Counted from the stretch's first letter, positions 51,905 to 61,949 are shown. The stretch is 64,000 nt of DNA from Faecalicatena sp. Marseille-Q4148 (GCA_018228665.1 CP073692.1:3050046-3114045); one strand, 5' to 3'. Notes: generated from the letters alone by a model not told the origin. Made by a program: numbers and translations.

Positions 51905-54900
51905 TTATTTGTCATGAATTTCGCTGTGCAGTTCCTGAAGAGATTTGACATCTTCATCGCCGTGTTTCAGTACGTGATGGATTCCGCTTGCAGTTGCTTT
52001 CGCGGCAGCGATTGTTGTCATGTAAGGAACTTTTGCTTTGATTGCAGCTTTTCTCAGGTAACTGTCATCGTTGACGCTGTCTTTTCCGACAGGAGAGTTG
52101 ATGATCAGCTGAATTTTGTTATTTGTAATCAAGTCAAGGATGTTCGGACGTCCTTCTGTTAACTTCAGAACTCGCTCTGCTTCAATTCCGGCAGAGCGGA
52201 TCAGTTCGCAAGTACCTTCTGTTGCTACGATCTTGAAACCGTTATCTGCAAATTTCTTTGCAACTTCCACAACTTCTGCTTTATCTTTGCGGTTTACAGA
52301 AATCAGAACAGTTCCGCCAAGCGGCAGCTTGGACTGTGTTGCTTCCTGTGCTTTGTAGAATGCTTCACCGTAAGAAGGAGATAATCCTAATACTTCACCG
52401 GTAGAGCGCATTTCCGGTCCAAGTACCGGATCTACTTCCTGGAACATGTTGAATGGGAAGACCGCTTCTTTCACACCGTAGTATGGAATCACCTGTTCTT
52501 TCAGAGCCGGTACCGGTGATGGACGGCCTGTCAGTTCAGAAGTAATGATATCTGTTGCGATCGGAACCATGCGGATGTTGCATACTTTGGAAACAAGCGG
52601 TACTGTACGGGACGCACGAGGATTTGCTTCAAGTACATATACCTTTCCGTTCTCAATTGCGTACTGCATGTTCATAAGTCCTTTGACATGCATCTCTTCA
52701 GCAATTTTCTTTGTATATTCTTTAATTGTTTTTACATTTTCTTCAGAAATATGTGCAGATGGAATAATACATGCAGAGTCTCCGGAATGTACACCGGCAA
52801 GCTCAATGTGTTCCATAACCGCAGGAACAAATGCGTGAGTTCCATCGCTGATGGCATCTGCTTCACACTCTAATGCGTGATTTAAGAAACGGTCAATCAG
52901 GATCGGACGATCCGGTGTCACACCAACAGCAGCTTTCATGTAGTTTACCATAGCGTCATCGTCGTATACGACTTCCATTCCGCGTCCACCAAGAACGTAG
53001 GAAGGACGAACCATAACCGGATATCCAATCTTAGAAGCGATTTCAAGGGCTTCTTCTACTGTAGTAGCCATTCCTGACTCCGGCATCGGGATTTCCAGTT
53101 TTTCCATCATTTCACGGAAGAGGTCACGGTCTTCAGCAAGGTCAATGACAGATGGAGAAGTTCCAAGAATCTTTACGCCATTTTTCTCAAGCTCTGCAGC
53201 AAGGTTTAATGGTGTCTGTCCACCGAACTGAGCGATTACACCGAGAGGTTTTTCTTTCTTGTAAATACTTAATACATCTTCCAATGTCAGTGGCTCGAAA
53301 TACAATTTATCAGAAGTATCGTAATCTGTGGAAACGGTTTCCGGGTTGCAGTTTACGATAATTGTTTCAAAACCGAGTTTCTTGAGCGCCATAGAAGCGT
53401 GTACGCAGCAGTAGTCAAATTCGATACCCTGTCCGATACGGTTTGGTCCGCCGCCAAGAATCATGATTTTTGGTTTATCTGTCTTGACAGGATTTTTATC
53501 TTCTGCATTGTAAGTAGAGTAGTAGTATGCGCTGTCTTCTGTACCGCTTACATGTACGCCTTCCCATGCTTCTTCTACGCCGATTTCAATACGGTGATTG
53601 CGGATTTCTTCTTCCGGAATCTCCAGTACCTGGCTTAAATATTTGTCTGAGAAACCGTCTTTCTTAGCAGCAACGAGCATTTCGTCAGACGGCAGGCTGC
53701 CTTTGTGTGCTTCTAATGCAGTTTCTTCTTCTACCAGTTCTTTCATCTGCTCAATGAAGTAAGCTTTTACTTTTGTGATTTCGTGAAGCTCTTCTACAGT
53801 TGCACCTTTGCGAAGCGCCTCATACATGATGAAGTGACGTTCACTTGATGGTGTAATGAGCATTTTCAGAAGCTGTTCTTTTGTCTTTTGACGGAAATCT
53901 TTTGCATTTCCAAGACCGTAGCGACCTGTTTCAAGACTGCGGATTGCTTTCTGGAATGCTTCTTTATATGTTTTACCAATACTCATAACTTCACCGACAG
54001 CTCTCATCTGAGTACCAAGTTTGTCTTCAACGCCTTTGAATTTTTCGAATGCCCAACGTGCGAACTTGATTACAACATAGTCTCCGTCCGGAACATATTT
54101 ATCAAGTGTGCCGTATTTTCCGCAAGGAATGTCTTTTAAAGTCAGACCTGTTGCAAGCATAGCGGATACAAGTGCGATTGGGAATCCGGTCGCTTTTGAT
54201 GCAAGAGCAGAAGAACGGGATGTACGAGGGTTGATTTCGATTACGATATCACGGTCTGTCTTTGGATCATGTGCCCACTGAACATTTGTACCGCCAATGA
54301 CCTGAACAGACTCAACGATTTTATAAGATTTTTCCTGAAGACGTTTCTGAACCTCTTCTGAAATAGTAAGCATTGGTGCAGAACAAAAAGAATCCCCTGT
54401 GTGAACACCAAGAGGGTCGATATTTTCGATAAAGCAGACAGTAATGATATTATTGTCTTTGTCACGAACAACTTCAAGTTCAAGTTCTTCCCATCCGAGA
54501 ATGGATTCCTCTACAAGAACCTGTCCGACAAGGCTGGCCTGAAGACCTCTGGCACAGACTGTTTTTAACTCTTCCTTATTATATACAAGTCCGCCGCCGG
54601 CGCCGCCCATTGTATATGCAGGACGAAGAACAACCGGATAACCAAGTTCATCAGCAATCTTTAAAGCCTCTTCTACAGAATAGGCAACTTCGCTTCGTGC
54701 CATTTCTACACCAAGCTTGTCCATTGCTTTTTTAAATTCGATACGGTCTTCTCCACGCTCAATAGCGTCTACCTGAACACCGATTACCTGTACATTATAT
54801 TTATCTAAAACACCTGCTGCAGCAAGTTCTGAACAAAGATTAAGCCCAGACTGTCCTCCAAGATTTGGGAGCAGGGCATCCGGACGTTCTTTAGCAATAA

Positions 54901-55129
54901 TCTGTTCGAGACGCTCTACATTTAATGGTTCAATATAAGTAACGTCTGCTGTTTCAGGGTCTGTCATAATAGTTGCAGGGTTGGAGTTTACTAATACGAT
55001 TTCATACCCCAGTTTACGAAGGGCTTTACATGCCTGTGTTCCGGAATAATCAAATTCGCAGGCCTGTCCGATAATGATTGGACCGGAGCCAATGATAAGT
55101 ACTTTGTGAATGTCTGTTCTCTGTGACAT
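51905..55129 (-). CDS. carB: Carbamoyl-phosphate synthase large subunit
   Basis: Complete large subunit of 1074 residues. Two ATP-grasp halves (carboxyphosphate about 1-400, carbamate about 550-935), an oligomerisation region between them and a C-terminal MGS-like allosteric domain (about 935-1074) are present. Motifs include IGSGPIIIGQACEFDYSG, ENIDPLGVHTGDS and GGGPNRIGQGIEFDYC. It makes carbamoyl phosphate for pyrimidines and arginine. The small subunit carA, which supplies ammonia from glutamine, is not next to it as usual. The start has AGGAGG upstream. Confidence 0.96.
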   Translation of the reverse strand: MSQRTDIHKVLIIGSGPIIIGQACEFDYSGTQACKALRKLGYEIVLVNSNPATIMTDPETADVTYIEPLNVERLEQIIAKERPDALLPNLGGQSGLNLCSELAAAGVLDKYNVQVIGVQVDAIERGEDRIEFKKAMDKLGVEMARSEVAYSVEEALKIADELGYPVVLRPAYTMGGAGGGLVYNKEELKTVCARGLQASLVGQVLVEESILGWEELELEVVRDKDNNIITVCFIENIDPLGVHTGDSFCSAPMLTISEEVQKRLQEKSYKIVESVQVIGGTNVQWAHDPKTDRDIVIEINPRTSRSSALASKATGFPIALVSAMLATGLTLKDIPCGKYGTLDKYVPDGDYVVIKFARWAFEKFKGVEDKLGTQMRAVGEVMSIGKTYKEAFQKAIRSLETGRYGLGNAKDFRQKTKEQLLKMLITPSSERHFIMYEALRKGATVEELHEITKVKAYFIEQMKELVEEETALEAHKGSLPSDEMLVAAKKDGFSDKYLSQVLEIPEEEIRNHRIEIGVEEAWEGVHVSGTEDSAYYYSTYNAEDKNPVKTDKPKIMILGGGPNRIGQGIEFDYCCVHASMALKKLGFETIIVNCNPETVSTDYDTSDKLYFEPLTLEDVLSIYKKEKPLGVIAQFGGQTPLNLAAELEKNGVKILGTSPSVIDLAEDRDLFREMMEKLEIPMPESGMATTVEEALEIASKIGYPVMVRPSYVLGGRGMEVVYDDDAMVNYMKAAVGVTPDRPILIDRFLNHALECEADAISDGTHAFVPAVMEHIELAGVHSGDSACIIPSAHISEENVKTIKEYTKKIAEEMHVKGLMNMQYAIENGKVYVLEANPRASRTVPLVSKVCNIRMVPIATDIITSELTGRPSPVPALKEQVIPYYGVKEAVFPFNMFQEVDPVLGPEMRSTGEVLGLSPSYGEAFYKAQEATQSKLPLGGTVLISVNRKDKAEVVEVAKKFADNGFKIVATEGTCELIRSAGIEAERVLKLTEGRPNILDLITNNKIQLIINSPVGKDSVNDDSYLRKAAIKAKVPYMTTIAAAKATASGIHHVLKHGDEDVKSLQELHSEIHDK

Positions 55130-55276
55130 ACGTGAATCCTCCTTATATTTTCATAAAAAAATCAAGTTTCTGTAAGTTGACTTTTTTCTCGCTATCATAC
55201 ATTATAGCGAAAAAAGCCAAAAAGGAAAGAGTAAAATTCATATTTGTGCATTTTGACCAAAAAAATGCAGCTAAAA

Positions 55277-55299
55277 GACTAAAAAGCATCTTTTTAGTC
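55277..55299 (-). terminator. Terminator of D-aminopeptidase gene
   Basis: On the minus strand GACTAAAAAG-atg-CTTTTTAGTC forms a perfect 10-bp stem followed by TTTTAG. It lies downstream of the dppA-like gene and upstream of carB. Confidence 0.75.
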
Positions 55300-55317
55300 A
55301 AAATGCGTTTGAGACTG

Positions 55318-56118
55318 TTAGATTACAAACAGAAGAAAACGGTTCACTTCATACCAGTCATCCGATGCAAAACCTACGGTAGTCGGGTTGATCAGAGAAG
55401 CGCCCGGATAGAAACTTCTGGAATAGGCAATATTGTGGTCTTTGTAGGTGACTTCAACCTCAAAATATTCCGGGAGATCGATCAGACATTGTTTCAGATT
55501 TCCTTGAAGCGCCTGAGTAGCTGCTTCGCGGATGCGGCGCTTCACAAGGGCTGGACTCAGTGACTGAGAGCGGCCCCCAACATCTTCCTTGACGGCAACC
55601 GTTGTCAGATCCGGGCAAAATTCTTTGCCAAATTCACAGAGCGCTTTATCACCGGTCAGGAGTACACTTGGAACGCCGTAATAGGAAGCAAGCATACTAT
55701 AGATCATAAATTCTGAAGCAGGTGTGCCGTTTACGCGGATAGAGTGAATGACAGAGCCGTTAATTGTGTGGCTCAGTACATTGCCGTCCAGTCCGGCAGC
55801 GCTGTGGTAACCTATAAAAAATGCTGCGTCAAAAGTCTCATCCAGTCCTTCGATCATCTTTCGTGGTTCCCGGCTCCAGCCGCGGATCAGTTGTACATAC
55901 TCCGGCATCTGTTCTGCATAAATATTGGTAGCAGAAGCGTGGGCGTCTTTGATGACGACAAGGTCAGCTCCGGCAGCGTGGGCGCCTTCTGCTGCGGCAA
56001 GAACTTCTTCGGTCATTTCCTGGCGGCTTCTTTCGTAATCATGGCCGCCGATGTTGGTAGCCGGCCAGTTCATAGTAAATGCGGTTCCTTCGATATCAGC
56101 ACTGATAAATACTTTCAT
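55318..56118 (-). CDS. M55 family D-aminopeptidase (DppA-like)
   Basis: Zinc peptidase of 266 residues with the N-terminal DxE metal motif (FISADIEGTAF, Asp8 and Glu10), GHDYERSRQEMTEE, the conserved VIKDAHASATN and HTINGSVIHSIRVNG. DppA-type enzymes form a decameric barrel and cleave D-Ala-D-Ala-type dipeptides, suggesting use of peptidoglycan fragments. There is no signal peptide. AAAGGAG precedes the ATG. It is a single gene on minus. Confidence 0.9.
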   Translation of the reverse strand: MKVFISADIEGTAFTMNWPATNIGGHDYERSRQEMTEEVLAAAEGAHAAGADLVVIKDAHASATNIYAEQMPEYVQLIRGWSREPRKMIEGLDETFDAAFFIGYHSAAGLDGNVLSHTINGSVIHSIRVNGTPASEFMIYSMLASYYGVPSVLLTGDKALCEFGKEFCPDLTTVAVKEDVGGRSQSLSPALVKRRIREAATQALQGNLKQCLIDLPEYFEVEVTYKDHNIAYSRSFYPGASLINPTTVGFASDDWYEVNRFLLFVI

Positions 56119-56306
56119 AATTGAGTAAAACTCCTTTCAGTTCATTTATTCCTATTATACCATGAAGCATACAAACTGTGGCGGGAAAATGAATGAATTT
56201 GATAGAAGAACAGGCTTGCTTTTCAAAGAAAAACAGTATACCATCAATGTATAGGATCGTGTATTTGAAGATTCTATTTATATTAAGGAAACAACAGGAG
56301 AAATAT

Positions 56307-56945
56307 ATGACATTACAGGAGAAAACATTAGAAGTGATCCGGCGTTTGGCAGAAGAATATCCGGATGCAGACTGTACGCTTGATTATGATGAGGCATGGA
56401 AGCTGCTTGTCAGTGTAAGGCTTGCTGCCCAGTGCACAGACGAACGGGTAAATATTATTGTAGAAAAGCTGTTTGCCCAATATCCGTCCATTGAGGCATT
56501 GGCGGATGCATCGCCGGAAGAGATTGAAGCAATTGTGAAACCGTGTGGACTCGGAAAGAGTAAGGCACGGGATATCAGCGCATGCATGAGGATGCTGCGA
56601 GATGATTTCGGGGGAAAGATCCCGGATCAGTTTGATGATCTGATGAAGCTTCCGGGTGTGGGAAGAAAGAGCGCCAATCTGATTATGGGAGATGTGTTCC
56701 ACAAGCCGGCTATTGTGACAGATACACACTGTATAAGACTTGTAAACCGTATCGGACTGGTGGATCAGATAAAAGAGCCAAAGAAAGTAGAGATGGCGCT
56801 TTGGAAGATTGTTCCTCCGGAAGAAGGAAGTGATTTTTGTCATCGGCTTGTATATCATGGAAGGGCAGTCTGTACAGCGCGGACGAAACCTTATTGCGAT
56901 AAATGCTGTCTGAAAGATATCTGTGAGAAGAATGGCGTGCAATAA
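56307..56945 (+). CDS. nth: Endonuclease III
   Basis: DNA glycosylase/AP lyase of 212 residues that removes oxidised pyrimidines. The helix-hairpin-helix reads LPGVGRKSANLI with the catalytic Lys, the catalytic Asp is in IVTDTHCIRL, and a C-terminal 4Fe-4S loop CTARTKPYCDKCCLKDIC has the C-x6-C-x2-C-x5-C spacing. ATG 56307 has AGGAGAAATAT upstream; a longer frame from 56193 is not supported. It lies just ahead of the flavodiiron fusion, also an oxygen-tolerance gene. Confidence 0.93.
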   Translation: MTLQEKTLEVIRRLAEEYPDADCTLDYDEAWKLLVSVRLAAQCTDERVNIIVEKLFAQYPSIEALADASPEEIEAIVKPCGLGKSKARDISACMRMLRDDFGGKIPDQFDDLMKLPGVGRKSANLIMGDVFHKPAIVTDTHCIRLVNRIGLVDQIKEPKKVEMALWKIVPPEEGSDFCHRLVYHGRAVCTARTKPYCDKCCLKDICEKNGVQ

Positions 56946-56954
56946 GAGTTTATA

Positions 56955-56983
56955 TTGACAAGAGTGGTTACACTACTCATAAT
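56955..56983 (+). promoter_or_regulatory. Promoter of flavodiiron fusion with operator-like repeat
   Basis: TTGACA (56955-56960), a 17-bp spacer and CATAAT (56978-56983). The spacer is almost filled by GAGTGGTTACACTACTC (56962-56978), a 17-bp inverted repeat with two mismatched pairs, well placed for a repressor. Confidence 0.7.
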
Positions 56984-57021
56984 AAACAGCATTATAAGAT
57001 GCAGCGAATAGGAGGAATCGC

Positions 57022-59547
57022 ATGAGAAGCTTAGAATTAAGAAAAAATTTTTACTGGACAGGAATTGTAGACGATACACTGCGGGTATTTGATATTATTA
57101 TGTATACGGAATTTGGTACTTCCTACAATTCATATGTATTAAAAGCCGGTGATAAAACAATTTTATTTGAGACGGCAAAAGCAAAATTCTTTGATGAATA
57201 TCTGGAGAAATTAAAAGAGATTACAGAGATCGATCAGATTGATTATATTGTTGTCAATCATACAGAACCGGATCACGCCGGAAGTGTAGAGCGTCTTTTG
57301 GAAATCAATCCGGGATTGAAAATCATCGGAACCGGATGTGCGATTAATTTCTTAAAAGAAATTGTGAATGGAGAATTTACATCCATTATTGTCAAAGACA
57401 ACCAGGAATTAAAGATTGGGGACAAGACATTGAAGTTTCTGTGTGTACCGAATCTTCACTGGCCGGACACAATGTATACTTATATAGAAGAAGAGCAGAT
57501 TCTTGTTACTTGTGATTCCTTTGGTTCTCACTACGGCTTCCATGATGTGCTGAGAAGTAAAGTAACAGATGAAGAAGGGTATATGCGCGCAACAAAATAT
57601 TACTTTGACTGCATCATCGGACCATTTAAACCATTTATGTTAAAAGCGCTTGCACGGGTGCGCGAATTAGACGTAACCATGATCTGTACCGGACATGGAC
57701 CGGTACTTGACAGTCATATTCCGGAGCTGCTTGATATTTATGAGGAATGGTGTACCGTTGTAAATCCGAATCCGAAGAAAACAGTTATTATCCCGTATGT
57801 AAGTGCATATGGTTACACAAAAATGCTGGCAGAGAAAATTGCAGAGGGAATCAAAGCCAGTGGAGAGATTGATGTAAGAAGTTATGATATGGTAGAGGCA
57901 GATCAGGCGAAAGTGTTGGAAGAGCTTGGATTTGCAGACGGTATTTTGTTTGGGACACCGACGATTGTCGGAGAGGCGCTGAAACCAATCTGGGATCTGA
58001 CAACATCTATCTTTGCAGGAACCCATGGCGGTAAACTGGCGAGCGCGTTTGGAAGCTACGGTTGGAGCGGAGAAGGAGTTCCTCATATCGTAGAACGGTT
58101 GAAACAGCTTCGAATGAATGTGACAGAAGGGTTCCGGGTGAAATTTAAACCAGGCGAAGAGAACCTTATGGATGCCTTTGATTATGGATATAATTTCGGA
58201 TGCCTGCTTCAGAAAAAAGAAAATCCAAGAAAGAAATCAGGTACAAGGACACTTGTAAAATGTCTTGTCTGCGGAGAAATTTTTGATTCATCTATCGAAG
58301 TATGTCCGGTATGCGGCGTTGGCAAGGAGAATTTTGTTTCAGTAGAAGTGGAAGAAAATACATTCCGCAATGATACGAAGAACTGCTATGTGATTCTCGG
58401 AAATGGAATTGCGGGATTACAGGCGGCTGCGGCAATCCGGGAACGGGACAAGACAGGGGCTGTTGTGATGATTTCAGAAGAACCGTACCGTACTTATCAT
58501 CGTCCGATGCTGACAAAATCCATTATGGCAGAGTTGGATGAAGAGCAGATTGCAGTGCAGGATGCATCCTGGTACGAAGAAAATCATATTCAGCTCGTAC
58601 TTGGCAAAGAAGTGACAGAAATTCAGCCGGAGACACATACCGTAATCCTGGAGGATGGAAGTCAGTTCCTTTATACAAAGTTAATCTATGCCGCAGGCGC
58701 AAGATGCTTTATTCCGCCGATCAATGGAGCCGGGAAGAAAGGGGTTGTTGCCATTCGCGGTCTGAAAGAGGTAAAAGAGATTGAAACAATGCTTCCGTCT
58801 GTGAAGCATGTCGTTGTGATCGGTGGCGGTGTGCTAGGACTTGAGGCTGCCTGGGAATTGAAGAAATCCAAATGTGACGTAACAGTATTGGAAGCAGCTC
58901 CGATGCTTATGGGAAGGCAGCTGGATGAACCGGCAGCAGAACTTCTGAAAAAGATTGCGAAAGAGCAGGGAATAGATATTCACACAGGTGTACAGGTGGT
59001 GGAATTTACAGGAGAGGATCAGGTATCTTCTGTACTTCTTGCTGATGGAAGAGAGTTCCCGGCAGAACTTGTGATTATTTCTGCAGGCGTAAGAGCAAAT
59101 ACAGCTGTGATAGAGAAATCAGGCGTGAAGACAGAAAAAGCTGTTGTAGTAAATGAGCGGATGGAGACAAGCGCTGCAGACATTTATGCGTGTGGAGACT
59201 GTGCAGAATTTGAAGGAATCAATTATGCAATCTGGCCGGAGGCAAGTGAACAGGGAAGAATCGCAGGCGCCAATGCGGCAGGAGATGAACTGGTTTATCA
59301 GGAAGTATCTTCCGGACTTAGCTTCCACGGCATGAAGACAGCGTTGTTTGCAGCAGGAGATAACGGAAAGAATCCGAACCTGATCTATAAGACAGTGGAA
59401 TTGAAAGATATGGGCAAGAAACATTATCAGAAGCTGTATTTCTTGAATAATCGTCTTTGCGGTGTCATTCTGATCGGAGATATGAGCCGTATGGCAGAAC
59501 TCACAGAGGCGTTGGAGAAGAGAGCTTCTTATAAAGAAGTCTTATAA
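57022..59547 (+). CDS. Flavodiiron protein fused to rubredoxin and NAD(P)H:rubredoxin reductase
   Basis: Multidomain O2 or NO reductase of 841 residues. The metallo-beta-lactamase domain (about 1-245) has diiron ligands His80, Glu82, Asp84, His85, His146, Asp165 and His225. The flavodoxin domain (about 250-395) has TVIIPYVSAYGYTKMLA for FMN. The rubredoxin (about 408-445) has CLVCGE and CPVCGV. The FAD/NAD(P)H reductase (about 455-841) has VILGNGIAGLQAAAAI, VVVIGGGVLGLEAAWEL and IYACGDCAEF. All electron-transfer steps from NAD(P)H to oxygen are in one chain. Separate polypeptides are more usual. AGGAGG precedes the ATG. Confidence 0.95.
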   Translation: MRSLELRKNFYWTGIVDDTLRVFDIIMYTEFGTSYNSYVLKAGDKTILFETAKAKFFDEYLEKLKEITEIDQIDYIVVNHTEPDHAGSVERLLEINPGLKIIGTGCAINFLKEIVNGEFTSIIVKDNQELKIGDKTLKFLCVPNLHWPDTMYTYIEEEQILVTCDSFGSHYGFHDVLRSKVTDEEGYMRATKYYFDCIIGPFKPFMLKALARVRELDVTMICTGHGPVLDSHIPELLDIYEEWCTVVNPNPKKTVIIPYVSAYGYTKMLAEKIAEGIKASGEIDVRSYDMVEADQAKVLEELGFADGILFGTPTIVGEALKPIWDLTTSIFAGTHGGKLASAFGSYGWSGEGVPHIVERLKQLRMNVTEGFRVKFKPGEENLMDAFDYGYNFGCLLQKKENPRKKSGTRTLVKCLVCGEIFDSSIEVCPVCGVGKENFVSVEVEENTFRNDTKNCYVILGNGIAGLQAAAAIRERDKTGAVVMISEEPYRTYHRPMLTKSIMAELDEEQIAVQDASWYEENHIQLVLGKEVTEIQPETHTVILEDGSQFLYTKLIYAAGARCFIPPINGAGKKGVVAIRGLKEVKEIETMLPSVKHVVVIGGGVLGLEAAWELKKSKCDVTVLEAAPMLMGRQLDEPAAELLKKIAKEQGIDIHTGVQVVEFTGEDQVSSVLLADGREFPAELVIISAGVRANTAVIEKSGVKTEKAVVVNERMETSAADIYACGDCAEFEGINYAIWPEASEQGRIAGANAAGDELVYQEVSSGLSFHGMKTALFAAGDNGKNPNLIYKTVELKDMGKKHYQKLYFLNNRLCGVILIGDMSRMAELTEALEKRASYKEVL

Positions 59548-59612
59548 AAAAGTCCTCTAAAAATCAAATTTTGATGAAATCTGATTAAAAAAGAAATTTG
59601 TGTTCAGGCAGG

Positions 59613-59641
59613 TTGACATTTTTCCCGTCCGATGCTACACT
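59613..59641 (+). promoter_or_regulatory. Promoter of ZTP riboswitch-purine operon
   Basis: TTGACA (59613-59618), a 17-bp spacer and TACACT (59636-59641), giving a transcript that begins at the riboswitch. Confidence 0.75.
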
Positions 59642-59649
59642 AAACTTAC

Positions 59650-59751
59650 TTATATGACTGACGGAAGTGGAATTGACCACAGGAAGTATAAGGGAAAGAT
59701 GCCGACCGTCTGGGCTGCAAATAGTTTGCGTCCCAGGCGTTTTTTATTTTG
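59650..59751 (+). promoter_or_regulatory. ZTP (pfl) riboswitch with terminator
   Basis: The leader has the pfl pattern: ACTGACGGAAGTGG, a small GTGG/CCAC hairpin, AGGAAGTATAAGGG, then the conserved GCCGACCGTCTGGGC. The last part overlaps a terminator in which CTGGGCTGCAAA pairs with TTTGCGTCCCAG, followed by TTTTTTATTTT. ZMP (AICAR) or ZTP binding should block the terminator and switch on the next two genes, which consume AICAR. This matches the known logic of the class. Confidence 0.88.
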
Positions 59752-59829
59752 TAGGAGAGACGGTCGGGGAATTCAGACGATTTGTTACTGTTAATGTATG
59801 AGAAAAGAGATGTCAAAGGAGAAACACTC

Positions 59830-60543
59830 ATGGAAATGCTTTCAATTGAAAAAGAATTACAGGGAAATTCCTATCCGGGAAGAGGAATCATCATTGGTAA
59901 AAGTGCTGACGGCAAGAAGGCAGTGACAGCATATTTTATTATGGGAAGAAGTGAAAACAGCAGAAATCGTGTTTTTGTAGAAGAAGGTGCAGGAATCCGC
60001 ACACAGGCATTTGATGAATCAAAACTGACAGATCCAAGTCTGATCATTTATGCACCGGTCAGAGTACTTGGTAATAAGACAATCGTGACGAATGGAGATC
60101 AGACGGATACGATTTATGAAGGAATGGACAAACAGCTTACATTTGAACAGTCTTTGCGTACAAGAGAATTTGAACCGGATGCCCCGAACTATACACCTCG
60201 TATTTCAGGGATTATGCATATTGAGAATGGAAAATATAACTATGCAATGTCAATTTTAAAGAGCAATAACGGATGTCCGGATGGATGCAACCGCTATACA
60301 TTTGCTTATGAGAATCCGAAGGCAGGAGAGGGACATTTTATCCACACATACAAATGTGACGGAAATCCGCTTCCAAGCTTTGAGGGAGAACCGAAGCTGA
60401 TCGCAGTTCCGGATGAAATCGATGGATTTACAGAGACATTATGGAACAGCCTCAATGAAGATAATAAGGTGTCTTTATTTGTGCGCTATATTGATATTGA
60501 AACAGGAACTTACGAGACAAGAATCGTAAATAAAAATAAATAG
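59830..60543 (+). CDS. purO: IMP cyclohydrolase, PurO-like
   Basis: Protein of 237 residues of the IMP cyclohydrolase (PurO) family, which closes FAICAR to IMP. The N-terminal NSYPGRGIIIGKSADGKKAV, the YFIMGRSENSRNR motif and the C-terminal NEDNKVSLFVRYID fit it. It replaces the cyclohydrolase half of the common bifunctional PurH. ATG 59830 has AAAGGAG; a longer frame from 59782 lies in the riboswitch leader. The AICAR transformylase is encoded 32 bp downstream. Confidence 0.9.
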   Translation: MEMLSIEKELQGNSYPGRGIIIGKSADGKKAVTAYFIMGRSENSRNRVFVEEGAGIRTQAFDESKLTDPSLIIYAPVRVLGNKTIVTNGDQTDTIYEGMDKQLTFEQSLRTREFEPDAPNYTPRISGIMHIENGKYNYAMSILKSNNGCPDGCNRYTFAYENPKAGEGHFIHTYKCDGNPLPSFEGEPKLIAVPDEIDGFTETLWNSLNEDNKVSLFVRYIDIETGTYETRIVNKNK

Positions 60544-60575
60544 ATCAATAGAGAATCACAAAGGAGTCTGAAATC

Positions 60576-61754
60576 ATGAAAGAATTAGAATTAAAATATG
60601 GATGTAACCCAAATCAGAAGCCGTCAAAGATTTTTATGTCTGACGGACGTGAACTTCCGATTCAGGTATTAAACGGAAGACCGGGATATATTAACTTTAT
60701 GGATGCATTTAATGGCTGGCAGCTTGTGAAAGAGTTGAAGAAAGCAACAGGACTTCCGGCTGCAACTTCTTTCAAGCATGTATCTCCGGCAGGAGCTGCA
60801 GTTGGTCTGCCGCTGAGTGAGACATTAGCTAAAATTTACTGGGTAGATGATCTTGGAGAACTTTCTCCGCTTGCATGTGCTTATGCGAGAGCAAGAGGCG
60901 CTGACAGAATGTCTTCTTTCGGAGATTTTATTTCACTTTCTGATGTGTGTGATGTTTCTACAGCAAAGATTATTAAGCGTGAAGTTTCTGATGGTGTGAT
61001 TGCGCCGGGATATGAGCCGGAGGCGCTTGAAATCTTAAAAGCAAAGAAGAAAGGCAATTACAATATTATCCAGATCGATCCGGACTATGTACCGGCTCCG
61101 ATCGAACATAAAGATGTGTTCGGTATTACATTTGAACAGGGAAGAAATGAACTGAAAATTGATGAAGAATTATTCGCAAATGTTGTTACAGAAAATAAAG
61201 AATTAACAGAGCAGGCAAAGATCGATCTTGCGATCGCTATGATTACATTAAAATATACACAGTCAAACTCTGTATGCTATGCAAAAGACGGACAGGCAAT
61301 CGGTATTGGCGCCGGACAGCAGTCCCGTATTCATTGTACACGCCTTGCAGGAACAAAAGCAGATAACTGGTGGCTTCGTCAGAGCCCACAGGTGTTAGGT
61401 CTTCAGTTTGTAGACAAGATTGGACGTGCAGACCGTGATAACGCAATTGATCTTTACATCGGTGAAGATTATATGGATGTACTGGCAGATGGCGCATGGG
61501 AAAATATTTTCAAAGTAAAACCGGAAGTATTTACAAGAGAAGAGAAGCGCGCATGGCTTGATAAGATGCAGGACGTTGCACTTGGTTCTGACGCATTTTT
61601 CCCGTTTGGCGATAATATCGAGCGGGCGCATAAGAGCGGTGTGAAGTACATTGCGCAGCCGGGCGGATCTGTCCGTGATGACAATGTAATTGAGACATGT
61701 AATAAATATCAGATGGCAATGGCATTTACGGGAATCCGTTTATTCCATCATTAA
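60576..61754 (+). CDS. purH: AICAR transformylase (stand-alone PurH domain)
   Basis: Phosphoribosylaminoimidazolecarboxamide formyltransferase of 392 residues, adding formyl to AICAR with 10-formyl-THF. It corresponds to the C-terminal AICARFT domain of Pur[18 protein letters not shown] at the start, [13 protein letters not shown] with the catalytic Lys-His, [11 protein letters not shown] and [15 protein letters not shown]. The IMP cyclohydrolase domain is absent and is supplied by the preceding gene. Both are under the ZTP riboswitch. A terminator follows at 61769. Confidence 0.95.
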   Translation: MKELELKYGCNPNQKPSKIFMSDGRELPIQVLNGRPGYINFMDAFNGWQLVKELKKATGLPAATSFKHVSPAGAAVGLPLSETLAKIYWVDDLGELSPLACAYARARGADRMSSFGDFISLSDVCDVSTAKIIKREVSDGVIAPGYEPEALEILKAKKKGNYNIIQIDPDYVPAPIEHKDVFGITFEQGRNELKIDEELFANVVTENKELTEQAKIDLAIAMITLKYTQSNSVCYAKDGQAIGIGAGQQSRIHCTRLAGTKADNWWLRQSPQVLGLQFVDKIGRADRDNAIDLYIGEDYMDVLADGAWENIFKVKPEVFTREEKRAWLDKMQDVALGSDAFFPFGDNIERAHKSGVKYIAQPGGSVRDDNVIETCNKYQMAMAFTGIRLFHH

Positions 61755-61768
61755 TATTAAGAAGAATG

Positions 61769-61822
61769 GCCCCGGGGAGGCAGTATCGTGAAGCGTCATA
61801 TACTGCTGATCCGGGGCTTTTT
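61769..61822 (+). terminator. Terminator of purine unit
   Basis: GCCCCGG (61769-61775) pairs with CCGGGGC (61811-61817), with inner GGCAGTAT/ATACTGCT pairing, then TTTTT. Confidence 0.88.
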
Positions 61823-61949
61823 GCGTGGAGAGAACTAAGGAATGCTGCAAAATCCTGTCGAAAGAAAGCGAACAGTGAAGGTGGAAGGAAAAGAAGGAGC
61901 AATGATACAATGAGAAGCGTATGGACTTGTGTAGTGAAAGAAGGGGGAA

